Source: Ligula intestinalis
Taxonomy: Eukaryota > Platyhelminthes > Cestoda > Diphyllobothriidea > Diphyllobothriidae
Direction of reading: 5' to 3'
DNA length: 64,000 nt
Assembly (NCBI GenBank): GCA_036362985.1
Contig: JAYGXS010000005.1
Coordinates: 6,260,775-6,324,774 of the forward strand
In this document: positions 22,643-33,930 of the stretch, one piece after another
Numbering within the stretch: the stretch's first letter is position 1
Layout: every line of letters starts with the position of its first letter
Program-made: the position numbers and the translations under genes
The notes under the pieces: model-generated
Seen by the model: the letters and a program-made list of their open reading frames with translations, nothing else
Database searches by the model: none
What the model was told of the DNA's origin: nothing

Positions 22643-24090
22643 AACGTAAAGCTGCGATGTTAAACCAGTAAAGACTAGGCGATTGTAAGTTAGCCGCCCG
22701 CATTCTTCTATAAGACGGCAGCCAACATCTAAAAGAATACAACTGTGTGCGTTGATTCTCATTACGCAGCATAATTCTGCTGCATGCGGTTCGTCAGTCA
22801 TGATCACACTAAACGGTGAAGTCAACGAATTGTGACATGCCAAAAGATGAACTAAAGTTCTTTTTAAGACGAAACAATTATAATTCAGTATAAGTATCAG
22901 ATTATTGAGGGAACGATAAAGGAACGCCTTTCAACTCCCTATTGGAACCAAGATGAGAGGAAAGATATGGCTACAAAGAAAATTTAAAAAGTACGTCAAT
23001 TACATGTTGCGGATGAAGATAGCGCAATTATTGGCTAGACGAAGTAGTAATAAAACCTGCTTACTCGCTTAATTCGAGCAGTATAATGTAATTGAGTGTC
23101 TTTTGGTGAATTTGTGAATGTGAAATGATGTGTTTGGTGCATATTCAGTCTGCTTTTAAACTAATTAACACAGGTGGAGCGGACAAGCTCTTCAAGAAGG
23201 GCGTTCTACGCTGCAATTACTCTCGTACTGAAAAAGAATTTTCGTCCATCGGTCCTTGGTTTGCCTGGGAATAGTTTAAGGGGTTGACCGCGCAATGTTG
23301 GCCTATAAGCCTGGGGAAAAAAATCGTTAGGGACAAAGCAGTGATCCAGGAAGGTAAGTATAAGGCACTCTTGTAGTTGTCTGTAGGAAAGAGAATAAAA
23401 AATCGAGGGTTGACAGTCTGCTTTCATAGGGCAGTGTTCTCAGTCCGTTGGCCATTTTTTTCGTTCGCTTCTGGAACCTCTTTAAGACGATAATGGTTTT
23501 GACGGTCAAAGATCTCCATGCATGTATAGCGAATTCCAGGTGCGGCCAAACAAAGCTTCAAAATATGTTGAAAAAGCTGTATTTTTCCAACCCCGTAAAA
23601 GTTCATCATTTCAGCTGTAATATAGACCTGGTTGACTTCGTCGCCTTCGTACCGTTGAGCGTCGGCTTGAGTGAAGAAATAATCCACACACCAAGTCCTT
23701 CTGACTCAAAAACTTGTTGCAGCGCTGTACTGTTAAAGAAATAGACCTCTGGGCTGAATTTTTTAAGGTATGAATCATATAGAAAAGGAACTCAGTTCAG
23801 AGCATGCAGTACTTCAAAGATAAAGCCAAGAATACCGTCAGGACAAATAGTTAATGAGCATTTAGGGGGATGATAAGTATTTACCGTCAGTCAAGGTTTT
23901 CCAAATACCACTTTTTAAGAAAACGTCTTTTAAATGGAAGCTAAAGACCACTTAAAAGACGTCTTGCAGCATAATGACGTAGATGTGGTGGAAGTTCAGG
24001 AGCCATGAGACATAGTTTGCCCATCAGGTGATCAGCACGAGCCAAAGCGCAGCTCAAAGCAACATAAGGGTCCACCTGAGATAACGCCAT
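22643..24090. other. No supported gene
   Basis: 23424-23744 is open on both strands for about 90 codons but carries no recognised domain and no convincing splice pair, so I did not call an exon. The rest is AT-rich with no repeat recognised. Confidence 0.35.
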
Positions 24091-24094
24091 CAAC

Positions 24095-24770
24095 CAATTT
24101 GCGCCTTCTTTGAATTTTATACTTAAAAAGGGTATCTTTTGGTTTTAGAAATATTCACATTTTGAGCTTTTTACGATTGGAAAGTGGTCATTCATCATAC
24201 ACCACATCCATCAATTTATAATGTATACAGAATGTTCCACATCTGTTGCAATATTTTATGAGAACAACACGACTTCCTCCTCAACCGGTAGGCAAAAACG
24301 TACTTATCTATAAACAGGATGTGCACGCCGTGAATTTTGCAAAACTTGAATTTAAGTGTAGCACTCCGTAGGTCTAAATTTATTTCGGCAGTTTTAAAAT
24401 TTTTCAAAACCGAAAGATACCCTTTCTTTCAGTCTAAAATTTAAAGAGGCATTATTTTCTACCAAACAAGTAGAAGAAATAAGTGTTTTGTGTATGTTTT
24501 CCACAAAATACGTTTGGATTTATAAAGACAACTAAAATCAATGAGAAAAATTCATTCTTCTAAGGGTGCCACTCTTTACAGTGCAAATGTTTTATAAGCG
24601 GTGAGAAGGAGGCTCGTTAAAATGCCGGGATCCTAACGTGACTTAAATGACTTCCGAAAAAACTACCCGATGATGAGTATTGCAATCTTACTCAATTACG
24701 ATTAGCGAAAGAGCATTTACCTTTCACATCTGTTGGCAGGTTACTCGAATTTTAGGCCATAATATAGATC
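24095..24770. mobile_element. Palindromic MITE, diverged and truncated at the left
   Basis: Shared anchors with 9683-10674 and 21939-22640 include ACCAAACAAGTAGAAGAAAT, GAGGCTCGTTAAAATGCCGG and AAAACGTACTTATCTATAAACAGGATGT. The outer end of the left arm is missing and the right end fades near 24760. No coding content. Confidence 0.65.
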
Positions 24771-27284
24771 TCAGTCAAATCCTATGGTTCCTGTTTAGGG
24801 GAATTCAACATTAGTTGTTTCGCAAAAAAAGGCTTAAGTAACGCTGCTCCTTAGGTCCTTTCGCATGCAGTTTCTGCTACCTGTATGATGCGCGCATGGT
24901 ACTACCACGGTTTAAAATGACTGAAAAGGCAGCTAGCTGGTCCATTTATCAGCCGGGTAGGTGCTGTTTGGTTAGTGGCTGGTGAGCGGACTGGGAGTCA
25001 GACACGACAACGACACCTTTTGATCCGCTGATTGTGGTAATCGTGGAGGCCTGGTCGTGTTGTGGTGCGCGCAGACAGGTTCGCCTTCCCTGTCAGCCAC
25101 TGCGCCTATCCCAGGCGATCAGTCAATCGACCGATGGCCTGCTGCTAGTGGTAGGGAAAAATGGATACCGAAGACTCAGCGCGAATTTCCTACGTCACTA
25201 AAACCCATCTAAGGCGCTTGAAACTTTCGCCGTACGCTTTAAGCCGTGGCTCGGAGGGTAACCAACTGATGCCTGGGATCGTGCGCGGATAGTTAAGCTT
25301 AAGGTTTGTTTTGTGGAGTGGAGTGGCCGCCAGACGGACTGAGAATCAGGCTGCAATGGCTCCTTCTTAATGTGGCCGTATTGACACTCCCCTGTCCCCA
25401 GCCAGGTGTGCTGGCACCCACATGAAAAGGCGGCCTTGCGCCCTACCCTGCTTCCGGTTTTCTTGACATAGGGGTCAGGTAGGTGAGGGTAGAGAGAGAG
25501 TGCGGGAAGTTCAGTGTAAATCTGTAGTGGTCTTTTACAGCCACTCGGAACCCAAGATCAGCCGCTGACGCATGTCGCCTTTAGCCTGCCTGCGCGCCCA
25601 TCATCTACTGTGGCTAGGCGCTAACTGTCCTTGACCGACGCGCACATACGCCTCAGCGTGATCACACGCTCACGCTAGCCAGCCTTTGCCATCTCAAGGT
25701 CGCCCCACGACCTAGTCTAGACATCGTCTGCCTCATTGGCCGTCGTAACAAAGCATGCACCGGCGATTCCTGATGCTCTAGCCACTCCGGAACCGACCCG
25801 AATAGAGAACAGACGCACTACTCCGCGCGTCAACACTCTTTCTATCTATTTTCCAATCCTTATGCAGAATACACTGCGCCTAACAATCTGGCTTTCACAC
25901 CGTCTTCTCTATTCAACTAGAGGAACCATGGGCCTGGGAGATTGTAGCTGTAAGGGTCAACCTTCGTAGCCTTAACTCCTATAAATCTACCTTCACTATA
26001 ATCCAGCGCGTGTCATCGTCCCTGCATTACCCTTCTGTGCAGCATACAGTGTGGCAAATGCTGCATGCATAAGTCATGACAAAATTTAACCTGGTAGTTA
26101 AGCATATATTTAACGACGTTTTTTGATCCCCTGAGTAGATTAAAATCTGCAAAAAACTTTTAGTTAGGAAAATCACCTTTACGTTATGTTTATTTAAAGT
26201 TATGTGCATTTATTTTTGTATTTCATATGCTGTTACGTATGACAAAACCGAACTTTTCATCAATGTGCTTTGGGCTATGGAAGAACTCCAAAATAAATAA
26301 AAGTTTAAAACATATCCCTTAATAGAACCAGAAAATAAAGTTCGAATTTGCTCAAATAGAAATGAAGTCAATTTTAAGCAATGACATGTATTTCTAGAAA
26401 CAGGGAACGATTTGTGTTCATAAAATTATGTTTAGTTAACCTGCGAAGTTTTTCTCCACAAAATGCAGTAACGAAAACTTTTTTGTTCCAATTTGTTTAA
26501 GCAAATCGCCTGGATAGCACATAAGCATAAGTATCCATATACGTAATCATGAAGGTAATGTGAACCAGGCCTTATTAAATGTTAGTCATATAGAAATACA
26601 CTTATTTGTACACCATATATTCCGCCTTGCGTTATTCAGAAAAAAAACGGAGAGAAGATTTATAATTATTTCAAATGATGGCCACTTTTCCTGCAATCGC
26701 ACGCTTAAACAAGATCCTGTAAGCAATCTACTATTGTGGAAAATAATCGAACATAAAGAAGAAAGTAAATTATTTCATTTCCAGTCAGATTGAATCGCTT
26801 ATCTTCAGATAACTAGAAAAATTTGCCTAAACACTCCATTTTCCTTTGGACATAACCTTGCAAACGGGTTATATACACAGAAATTTTTCCAGCTGAATTT
26901 CTTTAAAAGTGCTTTTTAAATAAATAACCTTTTACTTAAGGTGTTTTTTATTAATTTTAGGAAAAACAATATCAGACGTCTTTTGCAGTCACTCTTTCCC
27001 GTGACAATGAGTTTTGCTATTTTGAGGCATTTCTAAATATGGTCAACATTTTTATCTTCAAAAGAATTAATATCCAAAATTAATTTTTTGGTACATGCTC
27101 TTAATATATACCTCATGTTAAAGGTTTTGATGTTAGCGTCAAATGTCATCTGAATTGATGGAAGAATGTATGAAGACACTGAAAACGCTCGAAAATATAC
27201 CGGAAGTTAAAAGACCGATTAAATTAATAATTTTCCATCAATGGTAATATGCATAAAATATTTTGACCAAAGAAAAATAATTTA
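24771..27284. other. No supported gene; GC-rich block at 24960-25980
   Basis: 24960-25980 is far richer in G and C than the flanks. Short plus-strand frames such as 25736-25969 have no known domain. It could be an old retroelement or SINE-like insertion, but I found no convincing partner in this window. 25980-27284 is AT-rich with nothing recognised. Confidence 0.35.
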
Positions 27285-27440
27285 TATGAAGAAAGTGGGT
27301 GGGTTATGCATTCAAATTTAGAAAAAATTTAAATTGACTGTTCTAATTTATAGCTATTTTTTACGTCCCCGGAACTCGGAGCTTATCAAGAATATTTCAT
27401 TTTTCTTAACAAACACTTGGTACTTCTTATAATTCTTTAA
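27285..27440 (+). repeat. Dispersed repeat, copy 1 (partner 35275-35430)
   Basis: ATGAAGAAAGTGG.TGGGTTA, then ATTTATAGCTATTTTTTACG, CCGGAA and TAGTACTTCTTATAAT-type blocks are shared with 35275-35430 in the same orientation. Family unknown, non-coding. Confidence 0.5.
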
Positions 27441-27769
27441 AGTCCTAAATTTACCTTATATTGTTTCATTATTATTATTTCTAAATTTTCATTAATGCCC
27501 GTTTGCGATATATAATCAAAATTTTTAAAACTTAGGCGTTTTCCATGCAGCGCTCGCTATACTGTAACTTGTCTTTACTGCCTGGGCTCTGCAACCGTCC
27601 GACGAAGTCAATACCCTCACGGCATGTTCTTCGACAACGTTGAACTTATGACCTCTGAACACTTCACCTTATGGAAACCTTATTTCCTATGAAGTTGCTG
27701 AAAGAAAAGCCAAACAAAATTTCTCTTTTCCTGAGTCAGCTAAACTATAGAAAAATTGGATATGATGCA

Positions 27770-28090
27770 CCCCAAGAAATTTAATTTGAAGACAAATATG
27801 TTCTTTGTGATAAAAAGATAAATTTAATCAGTGAATTTTCAAGGCTGGTTCCTCAGATCATTTTCGGACTAACGAGAATTATGCAAAGAACAAGTAACAT
27901 TTCAAACCTGTGGAAAAATCGGTAGTCATATGTTGTGAGACCTGATAGGTAGTTGTGGCATCTGTCAGTTCTTTGCATACTTTCCGTTAGTCCGAAGATG
28001 CGCTTGGGAACCAGCCTTGCAAAGTAACTGATTAAATTTACATTTTTATCCCAAATAAAATATTTTTCTTCAAATTAAACGTCTTAGAAT
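27770..28090. repeat. Pair of inverted family-E PLE pseudo-LTR ends
   Basis: 27825-27890 read on the minus strand and 27990-28055 read on the plus strand share GTTAGTCCGAA, GGAACCAGCCTTG and ACTGATTAAAT. They are mirror copies about 100 bp apart. The block aligns with the hammerhead-like ends at 31511-31560 and 33303-33350. No coding sequence is left between them, so this is a minimal head-to-head PLE remnant. Confidence 0.55.
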
Positions 28091-28754
28091 GCACGATTTT
28101 CAGTTTATACGAATATAATATTTTTTGTAATATTTTTGGACGCTCTAATCTGTTAAACATGATCTGCGGCTACTATATCAAAGATGTTTAAATGCAAATT
28201 TCATTATAGCATATTTTTGATGGTTATTGTGATTTTTTAAACCTTGTAAGAGCGTTTTATTTCTCTTGAATATTTGTGTGGACTTGCTTTGTGTGCACCG
28301 AAACAAATGAAAATGCGGCTTTACGGAAAAATCCATGATGATGAAGATGATGACGCGAGTCAAGTAAACATGTCAGAGGCCATCAGGTAATGTCTCGCAA
28401 CACTCGCCGGGATAATGACCTAACGCCGAATACACAGCAAAGAAATGACGTCAGTCGTGGTTCTTTCACGGAGGCCCTGCGCCACGCATTCAGGGCGCAA
28501 CTGAACTAAGCCTCCGGCTCGCTTGCTGTATGACCACGATTTATTGTCCCACAGTAACCGCAACGAGGAAACTTACCATCCACCCTCAATATTCGATGCT
28601 GGGACCTAGACTGGGCAGTCGGAGAGCGTGTAGGCAGAAAATGTTCCCGACGTCGGTGACTGGAAGTCGCAGGGCCAAGCACACTTATCACGCCAACATC
28701 CGATATGAATGATGAAATTTCAGGGACTAAAAACGCAAAGGCCGACCACCTCCC

Positions 28755-29095
28755 CTCCTACGACTGGGAGGTAAAGACCGACTCCCTTTGAAGGACACAT
28801 CCATTTACATCCAATCTTTTTCCTTTGCTGCTGTGGAGCAGGATACATCGGCCAAACAACGAGGTGCCTGGAAAAAAGGGTACGTGAGCACATACAGGAC
28901 CAGTTAAGTAAAAGTGAAACTAGATCGATCTCGAGTTCCATTCTCGCATACCACTCGTCAATACGAACCAACGAGTCGATACTATTGAAGTATTTCAGAT
29001 TGTCTACCGGACACCAGCTTACTTCTCTAAAGGCCTACGCCAGCAGGTGCTTGTAACAGTCATAGCCGTGGCTATACTGCTAGTGAAGCCAGTGA
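28755..29095 (+). pseudogene. Decayed PLE GIY-YIG fragment
   Basis: Switching frames, the plus strand reads CCGAGYIGQTTRCLEKRVRE, then HIQDQLSKSETRSISSSILA and a DTIEVFQIVYRTPAYF block. YIG, the following QTTR and the arginine-rich helix match the PLE GIY-YIG core. At least two frameshifts are needed. The 3' part ends near an alanine/valine-rich stretch as in other copies. Confidence 0.55.
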
Positions 29096-29424
29096 GTTCC
29101 ATCAGGTCTCGGTGAATGTTCATCAACGAGTATCCACGGATCCTCCACTGTCTGACAGAAGTATAAGGCATTTATACATGCGGCCAAAGGTGGCCTTTGT
29201 GTCCGCCCAATGTACTCCCATCTGCAAAGGATAACTCGATCTTAGCAACCGACTGTGTACAAAATACGCGTCACAGGTTGGGTGCAATACCGGTCACATA
29301 TTTGCGAAATGTTTAAGGTAAGGGTTTCTTGTAAGCAACATGGTACTTAACGATACCATAACGCATTACTAATTTAATTCTTGTTTATTATTTATTTTTA
29401 TTGACAAGTTGGTTTGGCATATTT
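29096..29424. other. No supported gene
   Basis: Short spacer between a PLE remnant and a SINE. No motif was recognised. Confidence 0.35.
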
Positions 29425-29545
29425 ATTTAATTTAGTTGATCAAATTGTGAAAAAACTCGCGGCCTTCGGCGAGATTCGAACCCGCATAGGAGAGTGGCCT
29501 TTTAGCCAAGCCAACGCTCTACCAACTTGAGTTACGAATGTCGCG
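29425..29545 (-). repeat. tRNA-derived SINE, best preserved head
   Basis: Minus strand: A box TAACTCAAGTTGGTAGAGCG, B box GGGTTCGAATCTC and a T-arm GCGGG/CTCGC with a 7-base loop. Then comes the body GCCGCGAGTTTTTTCACAAT. The D arm CTC/GAG pairs and the acceptor pairs only partly. It lies at the 3' side of the PLE GIY-YIG remnant at 29546-30080, probably inserted into it. I regard it as a SINE head and not a working tRNA gene. Confidence 0.65.
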
Positions 29546-30080
29546 CTTTTTATAAGTTTAAATTTCGTTTCAGATAGAGCAAGATACAAGTTGTGCCCTG
29601 ACAAGCACTCGGAAGAAGTTTTCGGGTCCAGAGAATGACCCGTATCCAGTAAATGTTTAGTAGTGGAAGATCGAGGGGTTCTATTTTCCTGTTCCAATGC
29701 CAACTAAGCAAGTGTCCTTGGCTCTGGCTGCCAATTGCCGTTGCGTTCGCCCTATTTACTTGCATCCGCGAGTGTATGTAAATTCGTAAACGTAATTGGA
29801 AGCGGCGTGCACTGGTAAGGCATCCTTCGCACAAGGAATTGGTCCTGGCTAAGTTAGATTGAAAAATGAGAGTTCAGCACCATAATATGTCCTTTCAATG
29901 ATTTTTGCTAGGCGTCTCTTGGTAGTATTTAAAATATTATCGTCCCTAAAAGGCAAGGATATGATAACAGACCTTTTCAGAATTGACTTTTCCCTCATTT
30001 TATGTCGTAAGCGTTTACTCTACTTGTCTGTAAAATGTGCTGGATATCTCCGCTTCAGTAAAGTTTCTTTGATACGGGCT
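29546..30080 (-). pseudogene. PLE GIY-YIG endonuclease (family C)
   Basis: Minus-strand frames read VIISLPFRGDDNILNTTKRR, then IIERTYYGAEL, then CAKDALPVHAASNYVYEFTY, then TRGCK-stop-IGRTQR-like sequence and SSTTKHLLDTGHSLD. This matches the copy at 43480-44000 block by block. A stop replaces the tyrosine before IG. Stops and shifts separate the parts. No RT is present. Confidence 0.65.
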
Positions 30081-30594
30081 ATTTCTGCATGCAATTCCTA
30101 CTCTGCCCTATGCCAAGACAATATGAAAAGAATTGGAGAAGGGAAGTGGTGCGGTTTTACGGCACAGGTAAACATCCAGTGTATGCTTATCACACAAGAT
30201 CTGTAGCAGCCACATTGAAAGCTACCCGGAACTTATATCAGCGAGAATGTTATAAAACTTGGATCAGTAGGGTCAGATTGCCAGTCCGCATTCACTCTGA
30301 ACAAATCCTTCCAGTAGGACAGAGTTACCGCTTAGCAGTTAGCAGACGAATGTCAGCGCATCAGGATAGATTCAAATCCCTCGCAGCCTTCGAGAGGACA
30401 TAAAGTTAGCAGGGAGACGAAGTTACAATTCAAAAGAAGCAGGTGGAATAAATGAATTATTGCTCAGACGTTTCGGATTCTCATTTGAACTCATAAAAAG
30501 CAGAATTTTCATTGTCAACCTTTCCGTTTCTTGCCCTCTCTCATGCGCCAGTGCATTGTTCGATGAAAGTGAAATTTAACGCAATCGTAAAATA
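30081..30594. other. Mostly unassigned; degenerate pseudo-LTR end at 30441-30500
   Basis: The minus strand near 30450-30500 reads AATGAGAATCCGAAACGTCT, the 3' half of a family-A hammerhead-like module. The open frame 30089-30403 on the plus strand has no recognised domain. Confidence 0.35.
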
Positions 30595-31165
30595 CCCATT
30601 ATTCGAAACTTTTTTCAAAACCAGAAGATACCCTTTCTTTAAGTATCTAATTTAAAGGAGGCTAAATTTCTACCAGGTGAGTACAGAAATATGTTTTCTT
30701 TTATGTTTTACATAAAATATATTTGAATTCATAAAAGCAGTCAAACTCAGTGATAAAAATACATACTTCTTAAGTAGCTACGTTTTCGATTACATGCGTT
30801 TAAGTTGAAAAAACTCGGCAGGAGTCGAAAGCGGGAACGGCCTTTACGCAAACTGCATTAAGCAAATCTGTCACACCCCCAACAAGACAATGTTTTGTAA
30901 GCAGTTAGGAAGAAGCTCGTTCTAAACCGACATCCTATCGTGACTGAAATGACTTCAGAATAGACTACACAATAATCGGTGAGCAGATAATGACTCGACG
31001 CTGGGACGATAGATTTATTCGCCCGACGTTTCGAGATCTATCGCGGATTCGTCATCAGAGACATATTCAGAGAGCAGTAGCAGGTAGAGTCAGATTTGCA
31101 ATCAGTATTGCAACCTTACCCTATGTCGATCAGCGAATGAGTATCAATATTTTGCCCTACTGTTC
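30595..31165. mobile_element. Palindromic MITE half with two nested insertions
   Basis: Blocks AAAACCAGAAGATACCCTTT, GCAGTCAAACTCAGTGATAA, GAAGAAGCTCGTTCTAAACC and AATAGACTACACAATAATC follow the order of one arm of 9683-10674. A degenerate SINE (about 30790-30885, minus, with CTTTCGACTCC and GAGTTTTTTCAA) interrupts it. So does a 119-bp piece (about 30981-31099) carrying a minus-strand hammerhead-like core. The second insertion is flanked by AATCGGT and AATCAGT, a likely near-perfect target duplication. Confidence 0.6.
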
Positions 31166-31504
31166 TTATCAGTTGAAAATGAAATTTGGCGAAGTGGCTT
31201 GACAGCCTGTCTAGGTGTCTCTGTCTGTCTCTAGTGCAGATGTGACGAGAATAGGCGAGGCACTCTTTACTGCCTTAGCTGGAGTGCCTTTTAAAGGGAA
31301 CGGATAATTATGACTCTGCCTAAACTGTTCTCGGAATGACACAATACAAAATAAACGCATACTTGATTCACGCATTCATGAATTTAAGTGGGCTGTTAGA
31401 CGCGGTAGCAAAAGTGGCTGCCCACACCTACGAGACGGGGCACAAGTTTAGGTTTGCAGCCGCAAAGATAATTATATAGAGAAAGCACTTTGGAAAGATG
31501 GTTT
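31166..31504. other. No supported gene
   Basis: Spacer between MITE and PLE without recognised features. Confidence 0.35.
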
Positions 31505-31570
31505 TATTCGGTGAATTTTCAAAGCTGGAGCCCCGCTTTGTCTTCAGACGTAAAGAAAAAGTGAATGGGC
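31505..31570 (-). repeat. Family-E PLE pseudo-LTR end, hammerhead-like
   Basis: Minus strand: CTGAAGA, C, AAAGC, GGGGCTCCA, GCTTT, GAAA, ATTCACCGAATAAA. Stem II (AAAGC/GCTTT) is complete and the core fits CUGANGA...GAAA. In the partner at 33303-33350 the outer pair is G-C instead of A-U, so pairing is preserved. Stem I and the cleavage site are not clear. Confidence 0.5.
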
Positions 31571-32230
31571 CAAAAAAGGGGGTAAAAACTAACAGCAAAA
31601 GTCCGTGGGAAAATCAATAACGCAGTAGCGTGGCGTTTGTGCCAGTGCCTTGTTGCGGTGTTGATCATTCCCTTTTGATTGGATCGCGTCTCGCACACTT
31701 CTGCTTGAGGCTTCGACACGACGATGCTAACACAGTGTGCCTGTTTATGCATGGCTGTTTATGCCTGTCCAAGTGCATGGCTTCGAGAAATTCGAGGCCT
31801 TTCTTGTATGGACAAGAGCCAACAATGCGGGTTCTGTCCCATGCAAATTGGTGTTCAGTTTCCAATGTGTGCATGGCGACTTCAGACGAGGGATATCACC
31901 CCTTTACCGCTCATTGATATTCGCTTAAGCGTGTGGAGGCTGATCTAACTGTCTGTCCGCAATAGACTGTATTGCAGCCACCACAAGGGATCTTGTAGAT
32001 GACTTATTTTCTGTCCAAGCAGCTTACCCTATCCTTAGGGTGTACGAGCTGATTTCGTAGCGTATTAATCGGTTTGTGGATTTGATGCTTCCTCAAGGGT
32101 CTTTCAACAAGTTCGGGCACGTTCCTAATATATGGAAGCGTTTGCCATTTTTTGGATTGGGCGCGTGATCGGGAAAATCTAGTTGCGTTTCTTTTTGCTT
32201 CGACTGTTGGTGTCTTATGCATCGAAGCAC
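31571..32230 (-). pseudogene. PLE GIY-YIG endonuclease and linker (family E)
   Basis: Minus strand: [20 protein letters not shown] and [14 protein letters not shown] linker (32222-32004). Then after one stop comes VIYKIPCGGCNTVYCGQT, where YCG replaces YIG. 31874-31665 follows with HTLETEHQFAWDRTRIVGSC, EFLEAMHLDRH and CINRHTVLAS. The 3' side merges into the pseudo-LTR at 31505-31570. The same domain in plus orientation occurs at 32950-33250 and 57075-57600. Confidence 0.75.
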
Positions 32231-32259
32231 GAACTGTCTGGGGTAACCGTTTTTTGAAA

Positions 32260-32930
32260 ACAAGTTGACAAGGTAATTGAGTTCGGCTTAGTAGAGTTCA
32301 GGACTAGAACAATGCGTTCTTACTCGGTTGATTAGGGTGGTAACAGCACTCCGTTTGTGAGTAACAGGGTGTTTGCTCTCGTAATGTAAAATGACATCCG
32401 CGTGCGTTTTCTTGCGGTAAACTAATGCGTGGAATGTCCCGTCAGTATTCCGCTGTACGAGGACGTCGAGGAATGCGAGGTTACTGTTAACTTATTTTTC
32501 AAGCGTAAACGTGATGCCTGGCACCTGTGGTGCAGTGTTTACATCTGCTCCCTTCTAAAAATGACAAACGTGTCATCGACATATCGTACCCAAAACTTGG
32601 GGTTAATTTTTGCATTGTGACTCCAGCTAAGAAACCCGAAATGGTTGATCTCATAGTGTTGCTGTGCGAACGAAAAATTAGTTTCCAGGCAGAGATCCAA
32701 GAGTTCAAGCAGGGCAGATGCAGAAAAGTTGATATCATGGGAGTTAAGTAGTTCTTGTGTGTATTGCCTAGCCAAATCCAATGGTATCGAGGTGAAGAGA
32801 AAGACGACATCCAAGGATACCATTATTTCATCTGCGGCAATTTCAAGTCCTTGCAATTTGTTTACGAATTCCATAGAATTGTTGATTGGTGTTTTGCAAG
32901 CTTTTGTCAAGGGATGGAGTTTTCAGAATA
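32260..32930 (-). pseudogene. PLE reverse transcriptase fragment, YVDD intact (family E)
   Basis: An open frame of 123 codons (32910-32539) reads EIMVSLDVVFLFTSIPLDLA and FWVRYVDDTFVIFRRE. The catalytic YVDD is at 32572-32583. The expected MGSP-type motif between them is eroded (reads FGFLSWS). Downstream frames to about 32260 retain palm and thumb fragments in other registers. The 5' half of the RT is absent because the element meets an inverted partner at about 32945. Confidence 0.75.
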
Positions 32931-32949
32931 GCCATTTGTAGATCTTTTA

Positions 32950-33365
32950 ATTAGGTGCGCCGATTAAGGAAAACATCGGTCACAGTGGTGCATCGGGCTT
33001 GTGTAGAAACTGAACACCAATTTGCATGGCACGAAACCCGCATTGTTGGCTCTTGTCCATACAATAAAGGCCGCGAATTTCTCGAAGCCATGCACTTGGA
33101 CGCACAATGCATAAACAGGCACACTGAGTTTGCCTCATCGTACCAAAGACTTAAGCAGTGGGTGAGACACGAGCCAATACAAAGGCAAAGAAAAACACCG
33201 CAACAAGGCACTGGCGCAAACGCCACGCCACGGCGTTATTTATTTTCTCACGGACTTTCGCTGTAAGTTGTTACCCCTTTTGGGCCCATTCACTTTTTCT
33301 TTACGTCTGAAGACGAAGCGGGGCTCCAACTTCGAAAATTCACCGAATAAACCATCTTTTTCAAA
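32950..33365 (+). pseudogene. Inverted family-E PLE 3' fragment with pseudo-LTR end
   Basis: Plus strand 32955-33266 reads ACVETEHQFAWHETRIVGSC, EFLEAMHLDAQCINRHTEFA and continues into the same 3' UTR as the minus copy. It ends with CTGAAGA, C, GAAG, CGGGGCTCCAA, CTTC, GAAA at about 33306-33336. It is the mirror of 31505-31900 and lies head to head with it, so both 3' ends face outward. Confidence 0.75.
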
Positions 33366-33467
33366 AGTGCTTTTTCTATATAATTATGCTTCTTTGGAAG
33401 CCGATTTTCCAATGCAAAGATTATTGGCCACGCACTGGCAGCAAGGCAGTCGGAGAATTGATTGCAG

Positions 33468-33745
33468 CCTAGGTCTCGGATGAAAACTCAGTCAATCAAT
33501 TTATCAATCTCTCACCGGCATAAACATATTCCTGCGCAGACATTTCCGGACTGTCATCACTGGTGATGCTGAATTGGCCCCAGCCCCTTCTAACTGTTGC
33601 CTGTTTTTTTAAAAACATTGGTGTTTCTATTTCTGATGATAGACTCCAGTAAGTGATTGACGGCTCAGTAGAATAAAACCACAATTCCGGTGATCAACGT
33701 GCCTTCTTCTGTACCTGGACCTAGGATGCGAAAATTTGCTCAGTT
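33468..33745 (+). repeat. Family-G PLE pseudo-LTR
   Basis: It matches the minus strand of 3345-3605 in order: AACTCAGTCAATC, CATCACTGGTGATG, TTGCCTGTTTTTT, CTGATGATAGACTCC, GTGATCAACGTGCCTTCTTC. The second half of the hammerhead-like core is eroded (GACGGCTCAG in place of GAAAGCTCAG). Confidence 0.6.
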
Positions 33746-33930
33746 CGTAAGCAGCTGTAAGTTAGACTTCCGGTACTTTAGTCCAGTGCAATCCGTGCAT
33801 ATTTCTCTGACGCATTTATAAACAACCACGATGCGTTAAAAACCCTGGTCTAAAAAGTACTAACTGGCGGGAAAACTCGAGCGCAATATAGGGTCGGACG
33901 GTCAGGCTGCAATTACTTTTTAAGCATGTA

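Noticed and set aside
23424..23744. Open frames of about 90 codons on both strands
   Set aside because: No domain or consistent splice pair was found; it is likely an accidental low-stop region.
29460..29540. Functional tRNA gene on the minus strand
   Set aside because: A and B boxes and the T arm are good, but the acceptor and anticodon arms mispair and the same head is fused to a repeated body elsewhere, so it is a SINE.
30089..30403. 104-codon plus-strand frame
   Set aside because: Its composition and lack of motif suggest non-coding sequence between two PLE remnants.
31630..31948. Plus-strand frames of 63-95 codons
   Set aside because: They are antisense to the family-E GIY-YIG remnant.
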